This document shows positions 57,687 through 64,000 of a stretch of DNA of 64,000 bases, one piece after another. The position numbers were made by a program, and so were the translations under genes. The stretch is taken from NCBI RefSeq assembly GCF_036208045.1, contig NZ_CP121472.1, forward strand, positions 4,971,531-5,035,530. The letters run 5' to 3'. A model generated the notes under the pieces. The model was not told where the DNA came from, searched no databases, and saw only the letters and a program-made list of their open reading frames with translations. The DNA comes from Thiorhodovibrio winogradskyi (GTDB taxonomy: Bacteria; Pseudomonadota; Gammaproteobacteria; Chromatiales; Chromatiaceae). Each line of letters starts with the position of its first letter. Positions within the stretch are counted from its first letter, which is position 1.

Positions 57687-59546
57687 TTGGTGACAACCGC
57701 GCAACCCATTCCCTCCCTCCTTGCGCTCTCCCGCGGCGAGTTGGGCACCAAGGAGTTCTGGGCGCGTTATGTGCGCCAGTTGGCCGAACTCTGCGCCGCC
57801 CGACGTGCTCTGTTGGTCGTGCGTGCCCAGGATCAGTGGAAAACCCTGTTTGGCTGGAATCCCCAGGGAGCGAACTGGCCGCTGACGGATCAACTGCGCG
57901 CGCTGGCGGCGGCGGCCCTGGAGCAGGGACTGGCGCGCCAGGAGCCGGGCCCTGGTCCGGGTCCTGATGCGCCCCCTGATGCGCCCCCTGATGCGGCCCC
58001 TGATGCTGCCCAGAATCAGCCGAGCCTCATGGCGGTGCGCCTTGATGTTGGACCACAAGACACGCCGCCTGTGGTGTTGCTGGAACTGGCGTGGGACCGC
58101 CCGTTGCAGCAGGCGGAAGCGATTCTGGCATTTGCGGCCGCCATTCCCGCGAGTTTTCAATTATCGCGACAATATCGCCAGGCGCGGCTCGACCTGGTGT
58201 TCTTTGCCGAGTTGATGCGTCTGGTCGGCGCGATTGCCGCCGATGAGCGCTTTCGACTCGCCGCGATGCGCCTGTGCAATGTCACCGCCAGCCTGTTCCA
58301 GTGCGCTCAGGTCAGTTTGGGGTGGTGTGGCACCGATGGCGCTCGGGCCGTGGCCATCAGTCATCTCGATCAGTTTGACCGGGATCTGGGGTCGGTGCGG
58401 GATCTAGAGTCGGCCATGGAGGAGGCGGTCGATCAGGACGCCGAACTTCTCTGGCCCGGCGAACTTCCGGGGCAGATACAAAGAGCGCATCAAACCTATG
58501 CCGCTTCGCGGGCAATGGCCGCGGTGCTCAGCCTGCCGTTGCGTGATCAGGATCGAGTTGTCGCCGTGCTGACCTTGGAGCGGAAGCAGGGACGCTTCAG
58601 CGACCAAGACGTCTGGCGGGCGCGCCTGCTGCTGGAGCAAATCACCCGCTGGCTCCTGGTGCTGGAGCACAAAAGCCATTGGTTTGGTCGGCGCTGGTGG
58701 CGCGATCTGCGTGCCTGGACGCGGACCCAGGCCCGCCTGGAACATAGTGGTCGCAAGCTGGCGGTGCTGCTGGGTCTGTTGGTATTGGGGCTTGGTTTTT
58801 TGGATTTGCTGCCGCACCGGATTGAAGCGCCCTTTCTGCTCAAGGCGACCGACGCCGTGCAAGTCAGCGCCCCCGTGGATAGTCAGTTGCAGCGGGTCCT
58901 GGTCGAGCCGGGCGATCTGTTTGACCAAGACGAGTTGCTGGTGGAACTTGATACCCGCGCGCTGCTGACTGATCAGGCCGCCGCGCTGGCGCGTCTGGCG
59001 CGCCATTCGCGCGAGGTGGAAAAAGCGAAGGCAACCAATGCCTTGGCGGATATGCGAGTGGCGCTGCTGATGGTCAAAGAGACCGAGGCCGAGCTGCAAC
59101 GCATTGATTTTCTGCTGGAGCAGTCGCGGGTGACGGCCCCCTTTGCCGGGGTGGTGGTCGAGGGCGATCTGCGCACCCGAATCGGCGCACCGGTGCGCCA
59201 GGGCGAGGAACTCATGACCCTGGCCTCGATGGAACAATTGTTTGTGCGCATTAGCCTGGATGAGAAGGAGGTCGTCGAGGTAGCCCCGGGCGATCAGGCA
59301 GAAGCGCGGTTCGTGGGGCGGCCCGAGCAGCGTTACCGGATTCGCTTGACCAGGCTCTGGCCGGGCGCGCAGGTGGAGAACAACCAGAGTGTTTTCAACC
59401 TGGACGCGGAATTCATCTCCGCGCGCGAACCTTGGTGGCGTCCGGGGATGAGCGGTGTGGTTCGGATCGAAGCAGGGCGTATCTCGCTGTGGAAGCTATT
59501 GAGCAAGGATATTCTCGACCACCTGCGCCTGAAATTCTGGCTCTGA
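57687..59546 (+). CDS. GAF domain-HlyD-type adaptor fusion, inner membrane
   Basis: This 619-residue protein joins a cytoplasmic sensory half to a periplasmic adaptor half. After an N-terminal region and a Pro-Gly-Ala-Asp linker (about 90-112) comes a GAF-like domain (about 175-330, with VVAVLTLERKQGRFSDQDV). A transmembrane helix (about 358-376) precedes a HlyD/MFP adaptor: lipoyl halves around VQVSAPVDSQLQRVLVEPGD and VTAPFAGVVVEGDLRTRIGA flank a short coiled coil (about 435-475), then a beta-barrel (about 500-600). It could sense a cytoplasmic signal and contact the TolC-type channel. The start is TTG 57687 or GTG 57690; neither has a strong ribosome-binding site. The M50-type gene follows after 7 bases. 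Confidence 0.87.
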   Translation: MVTTAQPIPSLLALSRGELGTKEFWARYVRQLAELCAARRALLVVRAQDQWKTLFGWNPQGANWPLTDQLRALAAAALEQGLARQEPGPGPGPDAPPDAPPDAAPDAAQNQPSLMAVRLDVGPQDTPPVVLLELAWDRPLQQAEAILAFAAAIPASFQLSRQYRQARLDLVFFAELMRLVGAIAADERFRLAAMRLCNVTASLFQCAQVSLGWCGTDGARAVAISHLDQFDRDLGSVRDLESAMEEAVDQDAELLWPGELPGQIQRAHQTYAASRAMAAVLSLPLRDQDRVVAVLTLERKQGRFSDQDVWRARLLLEQITRWLLVLEHKSHWFGRRWWRDLRAWTRTQARLEHSGRKLAVLLGLLVLGLGFLDLLPHRIEAPFLLKATDAVQVSAPVDSQLQRVLVEPGDLFDQDELLVELDTRALLTDQAAALARLARHSREVEKAKATNALADMRVALLMVKETEAELQRIDFLLEQSRVTAPFAGVVVEGDLRTRIGAPVRQGEELMTLASMEQLFVRISLDEKEVVEVAPGDQAEARFVGRPEQRYRIRLTRLWPGAQVENNQSVFNLDAEFISAREPWWRPGMSGVVRIEAGRISLWKLLSKDILDHLRLKFWL

Positions 59547-59553
59547 GACGCTG

Positions 59554-61701
59554 ATGGCCGGCACCTTTAGTGAAAGCTGGTACCGCGTGGCGCACCTGTG
59601 TCTTGCCCTGAGACCTGGCGTTACCTGCCGCAAGCAATACAACCGGGGACACGCCGGGTATTTGTTGCAGGATCCGCATAACAAAAATTTCTATCGCCTG
59701 ACCTCGCCGCTGTATCAGTTCGTTGCCCGCCTGCGTCTGGACAAGACGGTGGAACAAGTCTGGGTGGAAACCCTGGAACAGAACCCGGACACCGGGCCCG
59801 GGCAGCAGGATGTCATCGCCCTCTTGGTCGATTTGCAGCGCGAGAACCTGCTCTATTTCCCGCTCGCCGCCGACAGCAAAGCCTTGTTTGAGCGCGGCAG
59901 CGAGCGCTCCCGGCGGGAGAGCCAGCAGAAATGGATGAATTTTCTTTTCATCCGCTTTCCACTGTGGAATCCCGCGCCCTGGCTGTTGCGTTGGCAACCG
60001 CTTTGGCGGCTGCTGGTCGGGCGCGTGGTTGGGGTGATCTGGCTGCTGACGCTGGCGGTGGCCATCCTAGCTGGCATTCAACATGCCTCCGAGCTGGGCG
60101 ATCAGACCCGTCACGTGCTGGCCGCGGACAACCTGCTGTTGCTCTATCTGGGCATTGCCCTGCTCAAGGTCGCTCATGAATTGGGCCATGCCGCCATTAG
60201 CACCCGGTTTGGTGGCGAAGTCAGCAGCGTCGGCATCATGCTGCTGTTGTTCATCCCGCTGCCCTATGTCGATGCGACCTCGTCCTGGGAGTTACGCGAC
60301 AAATGGCAACGGATTCTGGTCAGCGCCGGTGGCATGATCGTTGAACTCTTCTTTGGCGCGGTGGCTTGCCTGATTTGGGTTAATGCGGCGCCCGGCGTGG
60401 TCAATAGTCTGGCCTACAACATGATGTTCGCTGCCACTGTGTCCACGGTGCTGTTCAACGGCAACCCTCTGTTACGCTACGACGGTTATTACATCCTGGC
60501 GGATCTGCTGGAGATCCCCAACCTCTATGAAAAAAGCCGCGACCTGATCTATCGCCTGTGCGAGCGCTATCTGTTTGGCTTGCGCCATCAGGCATTGCCC
60601 GGAGCGGATTTGGCCGAACGCCTGTGGATGCTCGGCTATGGGCTGGCTAGCGTCGCTTATCGCTTGCTTCTGCTCATTGGCATTCTGCTGTTCATCGGGG
60701 ACCAGTACGCCACCCTGGGCCTGATCCTGGCGCTGTTCATGGGGGTGAGCTGGCTGCTCCGACCGGTCGTGAAGTTTGGGCGCTATTTGCTCACCAGCCC
60801 CAGCCTGCGTGAGGTGCGCGGTCGCGCCCTGGGGGTTGCCCTGGTGTTGGTCGGGCTGCCGGTGTTGTTCGCGTTACTCTATCCGTTGCCGGTCAGCGTC
60901 GTCGTCCCTGGTGTGGTGCAGAGCCTGCAACGCCAGGAAGTCTTCACCGAAACCGGCGGGCGGTTGCTCGCCTTTGAGCGGCAACCGGGCGCTCGGGTGG
61001 AGGTTGGCGACACCCTGCTGCGGCTGGACAATCCGCTGCTCGAAGTCGAGTTGGAGCAATTGCGGTTGCAGTTGCGGCAACTGGAGGTGCTGGAACAACA
61101 AGCCTTAAGGGAGGGGGGAGGAGATCGTCAGCCCCTGGCTCGGCGGCGCGAAGCGCTCGAGCAGCTGCTGGCCGATGTCCGTGCGCGGCAGCAGGGGCTG
61201 CACCTGGTTGCCCAGCAATCCGGGATCTGGATTGCCCCGGACAGCGGCCGGCATCTGGGACAGTGGGTGGGTCCGGGGCAGTTCTTCGGCCTGATTGCCG
61301 CGTCCGCTCCCTATCGCTTTAGCGCCGTTGTTAGCCAGGAGCAGGCATCCGATCTTTTTACCTTTGGCTACACCCGTCTGAACTTGCGCTTACGCGGGCA
61401 GGGCGGAGTCGATCTGGCCGTGCCCCAGGCCCAGATGCTGCCCCACGCCCATGAGGAACTGCCCAGTGCCGCCCTGGGCTGGCCCGCCGGCGGCGACATC
61501 GCCACGGATCCGGAGGATCAACAAGGTGTGCGTAGCCGCGAACCCTTCTATTTGCTAAAGGCCCAGCTGCCGCAAACCGATGAGGTGCTGCTGCTGGAGG
61601 GCCAGACCGGCCGCTTGCGCATCCTGTTGCCGCCCCAGCCGCTGTTGCTGCAAGCCTGGCGCCGACTGCGCCAGTTTCTGCTGCAACGCTACGAACTTTA
61701 A
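59554..61701 (+). CDS. PqqD-like/M50 site-2 protease/lipoyl adaptor fusion
   Basis: This 715-residue inner-membrane protein has three parts. Residues about 15-105 resemble a PqqD/winged-helix peptide-binding domain (YLLQDPHNKNFYRLTSPLYQF). Residues about 150-450 contain several membrane helices and an M50 zinc protease core: His208, Glu209 and His212 in HELGH, and a second zinc-ligand motif at 303-310 (GNPLLRYD). Residues about 455-715 form a HlyD-like periplasmic part with lipoyl-type segments (TGGRLLAFERQPGARVEVGD) and a coiled coil. Site-2 proteases cut within membranes; related adaptor fusions occur in peptide and large-protein exporters, where cleavage is not always proven. The stop overlaps the next start (TAATG), indicating coupled translation with the SecA-like gene. 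Confidence 0.9.
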   Translation: MAGTFSESWYRVAHLCLALRPGVTCRKQYNRGHAGYLLQDPHNKNFYRLTSPLYQFVARLRLDKTVEQVWVETLEQNPDTGPGQQDVIALLVDLQRENLLYFPLAADSKALFERGSERSRRESQQKWMNFLFIRFPLWNPAPWLLRWQPLWRLLVGRVVGVIWLLTLAVAILAGIQHASELGDQTRHVLAADNLLLLYLGIALLKVAHELGHAAISTRFGGEVSSVGIMLLLFIPLPYVDATSSWELRDKWQRILVSAGGMIVELFFGAVACLIWVNAAPGVVNSLAYNMMFAATVSTVLFNGNPLLRYDGYYILADLLEIPNLYEKSRDLIYRLCERYLFGLRHQALPGADLAERLWMLGYGLASVAYRLLLLIGILLFIGDQYATLGLILALFMGVSWLLRPVVKFGRYLLTSPSLREVRGRALGVALVLVGLPVLFALLYPLPVSVVVPGVVQSLQRQEVFTETGGRLLAFERQPGARVEVGDTLLRLDNPLLEVELEQLRLQLRQLEVLEQQALREGGGDRQPLARRREALEQLLADVRARQQGLHLVAQQSGIWIAPDSGRHLGQWVGPGQFFGLIAASAPYRFSAVVSQEQASDLFTFGYTRLNLRLRGQGGVDLAVPQAQMLPHAHEELPSAALGWPAGGDIATDPEDQQGVRSREPFYLLKAQLPQTDEVLLLEGQTGRLRILLPPQPLLLQAWRRLRQFLLQRYEL

Positions 61702-63677
61702 TGCTGCCCTATCGCGACCGCGAGCGGGTCCGGGTGCAAGAGCCGCGCAAACTGCATGTGGGGCTAAGCCTCTATCTGCATATGTGGCTGCGTGCCTGGC
61801 AACCCTGGCGTTTCTGCTATAGAACGCTCAAGCGGCGCTCGCAAGCCATTGTGCAGGGCGCGCGACGCCTGGACTCGGCCTCTGTTGAGGACATCCGCGC
61901 GCGCTGCTCGGGCAAGCCGCGACCAGGGCGCGCTCATGCAATTCATCCCTCCGAGATCGATCAGCAACTGAGCGCCATTTGTGCGCTGGCGGAGCGCACG
62001 CTGGGGCTGCGGCCCTATCCGGAGCAGGTCCATTGTGCCCTGCTGATCGCGCTTGGCGGCATGGCGGAGATGGCGACTGGTGAAGGCAAGAGCCTGGCCG
62101 CCGCGCTGGCCGCCATGTTACTCGCCTTGCAAGGGCGACCGGTGCACGTGCTGACGGCCAACGATTACCTGGCGCAACGGGATGCGGACATTTTCCAACC
62201 CTTGTTCGCCAGCGGCGGCTTGGGGGTCGCCTGCGTTCATTCAGACATGCCGTCGCAAGCGCGTCCCGTCGCCTACGGCCAGGCCATTGTCTATACCACA
62301 AGCCGTGAATTGTTGGGTGATTATCTGCGTGACCGCCTGAAGCTGAAGCGGCACGGCAGCGATTTGGACCGGGCGATCAAACATCTCATGCTGAGCCCTC
62401 GGCAGGGCGATGAGCTGCTGCTGCGCGGCCTGCATGCGGTGATCGTGGATGAAGCCGACAGCGTGCTGATCGATGACGCCGTGATGCCTTTGATTCTGTC
62501 GGTGCCGCGCGGCAATCCGCTGTTGCTCGAGGCAACCCTCGGCGCCCACGCGCTGGCCGATGATTTTGTTCGAGGCCGTGATTACCGGGTGCTCGCCGGC
62601 GCGCGAAAAATCCTGTGGAAGTCCGCCGGGGAGGCGCGGGTGGCGCGGGTGCAAGCCCGCTTGCCGCGCATCTGGCAGGGGTTCGGGCGCGCGCGTGAAC
62701 TCATGACCCTGGCGCTGATGGCGCGCGAGCTGTTCCACCACGATGAACACTACATTGTGCAGGAGGACAAGCTGGTACTGGTAGACAGCCAAACTGGGCG
62801 CCTGACGCCACAGCGCAACCTGGGGATTGGTCTGCATCAGGCGCTGGAGGCCAAGGAGGGCCTGCCGCTGTCGGAGCCGAGCGAAACCATCGCCCGCCTG
62901 AGCTTTCAGCGGTTCTTCCGGCTGATTCCCCATCTGGGAGGCATGAGCGGCACAGTGCGCGAAGCCAGTCGCGAACTCTGGCGTATCTACCATCAGCCGG
63001 TGCTTGAAATCCCCCTGCATCGCCCGCTGCGACGGCAACGGGAACCTTGGTTGTTTTTCCGCGCTGCCGAGGACAAATACCGCTACCTGATCGAGTGCGT
63101 GTGCCGCCTTCACGCGCATGGTCAGCCTCTGCTGCTGGGCACCCGCACTGTGGCGATCAGTCGGCTGGTGGCCGAGCGCTTGACCGCGGCGGGCATTGCC
63201 TTCCAGTTGCTCAATGCCGTGCAGCATCGGGAGGAAGCCCAGGTAGTGGCCCAGGCCGGTCGGCGCGGCGCCGTGACCATTGCCACCAACATGGCCGGAC
63301 GCGGGACGGATATCGCGCTCACCGTGGATGCCCGCGCCCTGGGAGGGCTCTACGTCATTGCCGTGGAACCACAACGCAGCGCGCGGCTGGATCGGCAGTT
63401 GCACGGGCGCGCCGGTCGCCAGGGTGATCCGGGCGTGGAAACCACGCTGGTGAGTCTGGATGATGAGGTTCTCGTCGCCATGCTGCCGGGCTGGTTGCGG
63501 CGTCTGTTCGCGCTCGGTCTGCCGAAGAGATCAGGCCGTCCCAGCTGGTTGGGTGAGCGTCTGGTTCGGCTGGCCCAGCACCGCGCCGAGCAGCGGGCCA
63601 GCCGACAACGCGACGCCATTTTAAAAAGTGACGATTGGCTTGATCACTCCCTGGCCTTTCATGAAGTCTCCGATTGA
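61701..63677 (+). CDS. SecA-like ATPase, short form
   Basis: This 658-residue protein carries the full SecA motor signature. It shows MATGEGKS (Walker A, 124-131), TANDYLAQRD, VDEADSVLIDDA (DEAD-type Walker B, 249-260), the cross-linking-domain signature VLVDSQTGRLTP, GGMSGT near 413, TNMAGRGTDI (about 528-537) and QLHGRAGRQGDPG near 566-578. It is about 240 residues shorter than usual SecA. The chain ends soon after the motor, so most of the helical scaffold/wing region and the zinc-binding tail that contacts SecB and lipids are missing. It is thus not the housekeeping SecA but a paralogue, as in accessory Sec systems. It could drive the giant protein across the inner membrane, working with the M50 and GAF adaptors (inference). 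Confidence 0.92.
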   Translation: MLPYRDRERVRVQEPRKLHVGLSLYLHMWLRAWQPWRFCYRTLKRRSQAIVQGARRLDSASVEDIRARCSGKPRPGRAHAIHPSEIDQQLSAICALAERTLGLRPYPEQVHCALLIALGGMAEMATGEGKSLAAALAAMLLALQGRPVHVLTANDYLAQRDADIFQPLFASGGLGVACVHSDMPSQARPVAYGQAIVYTTSRELLGDYLRDRLKLKRHGSDLDRAIKHLMLSPRQGDELLLRGLHAVIVDEADSVLIDDAVMPLILSVPRGNPLLLEATLGAHALADDFVRGRDYRVLAGARKILWKSAGEARVARVQARLPRIWQGFGRARELMTLALMARELFHHDEHYIVQEDKLVLVDSQTGRLTPQRNLGIGLHQALEAKEGLPLSEPSETIARLSFQRFFRLIPHLGGMSGTVREASRELWRIYHQPVLEIPLHRPLRRQREPWLFFRAAEDKYRYLIECVCRLHAHGQPLLLGTRTVAISRLVAERLTAAGIAFQLLNAVQHREEAQVVAQAGRRGAVTIATNMAGRGTDIALTVDARALGGLYVIAVEPQRSARLDRQLHGRAGRQGDPGVETTLVSLDDEVLVAMLPGWLRRLFALGLPKRSGRPSWLGERLVRLAQHRAEQRASRQRDAILKSDDWLDHSLAFHEVSD

Positions 63678-63707
63678 CGGAGAAAAGACACTTTAAAGAG
63701 GTCCCCA

Positions 63708-64000
63708 ATGTATCGATCACCTGTTTTTGGGCTTGTTTCGCTCATTGCGCTGATATTGACCTTGGCCTTGACCTTGGGGCAGACGTCGCGGGCGCAGTCG
63801 CTGCTTGCAGATCTTGACGGTAAAAGTGTCGGCTCCGACCTCAGTGTGGGCCCCGGCAAGTGGGCCATTGGTCGGCTGCGAAATTTCCCGGCTGGCTATG
63901 AGTGCACCATTCGCATCCAGAATACCCAAAGTATCCTGTTCCTGATGCTCGACGAGGAGCAGCTGAAGCTTTTTCCCAAGGTGAGCGAGCCCTTGTTACT
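63708..64000 (+). CDS. Signal-peptide protein, cut by the window end
   Basis: ATG 63708, with AGAGG 7 bases before it, opens a frame that stays open to the end of the window (97 codons). It starts with a clear signal peptide (MYRSPVFGLVSLIALILTLA, cleaved near SRAQS). A soluble, probably periplasmic domain follows, with VGPGKWAIGRLRNFPAGYEC and IQNTQSILFLMLDEEQLKLF. I do not recognise the family. It lies 30 bases after the SecA-like gene and most likely belongs to the same operon. Confidence 0.75.
   Translation, partial: MYRSPVFGLVSLIALILTLALTLGQTSRAQSLLADLDGKSVGSDLSVGPGKWAIGRLRNFPAGYECTIRIQNTQSILFLMLDEEQLKLFPKVSEPLL

Overview
The window is GC-rich, densely coded and bacterial. A hybrid sensor/regulator pair, TolC and HlyD homologues, AAA-ATPase/PD-(D/E)XK relics, an Rpn nuclease and very large surface proteins together suggest a gammaproteobacterium, possibly a purple sulfur bacterium (Chromatiaceae). 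This placement is an inference from gene content; no rRNA or marker gene is present.

Layout. (1) 1-1.4 kb: a cytidylyltransferase-like enzyme overlapping an unrecognised gene. (2) 2.0-12.0 kb: a restored 2870-aa secreted adhesin (DUF4347 head, cadherin-like repeats, Glu-Pro stalk, DUF4214 tail), cut near its C-terminus by a 1.4-kb IS3-family element flanked by ACAG repeats. (3) 12.2-18.5 kb: a worn region. It holds a frameshifted AAA-ATPase, a divergently transcribed histidine kinase/response regulator pair, an IS630 transposase tail, an Rpn-type nuclease and the remains of a fibronectin-type-III secreted protein. The last three lie between two ~185-bp direct repeats. The downstream repeat abuts tolC, so the regulator probably once lay directly upstream of the secretion operon. 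(4) 18.5-64 kb: one long plus-strand cluster, apparently a single operon. It encodes a TolC-type outer-membrane channel, a periplasmic HlyD-type adaptor, a 12,082-aa giant protein with an LEPR-XLL-like N-terminus, a DUF3467 protein, a GAF-HlyD fusion, a PqqD-like/M50 protease/lipoyl fusion, a shortened SecA-like ATPase and the start of a signal-peptide protein that runs off the window.

The main finding is cluster (4). The giant protein sits among trans-envelope parts, but no ABC transporter is visible; the only energy-transducing protein is a SecA paralogue lacking the usual C-terminal third. Stop/start overlaps (HlyD to giant, M50 to SecA-like) suggest coupled synthesis. I infer a dedicated exporter for the giant protein that mixes type-I-like channel and adaptor parts with a SecA-like motor and a membrane protease-like hub.

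The giant gene contains about 16 kb of tandem repeats (units of 426, 486 and about 870 bp) arranged in larger duplicated blocks with shifts of 1782, 2208 and 2310 bp, evidence of recent expansion by unequal recombination. It also carries an RTX calcium-binding block in an unusual internal position and an aromatic-rich, AT-richer insert.
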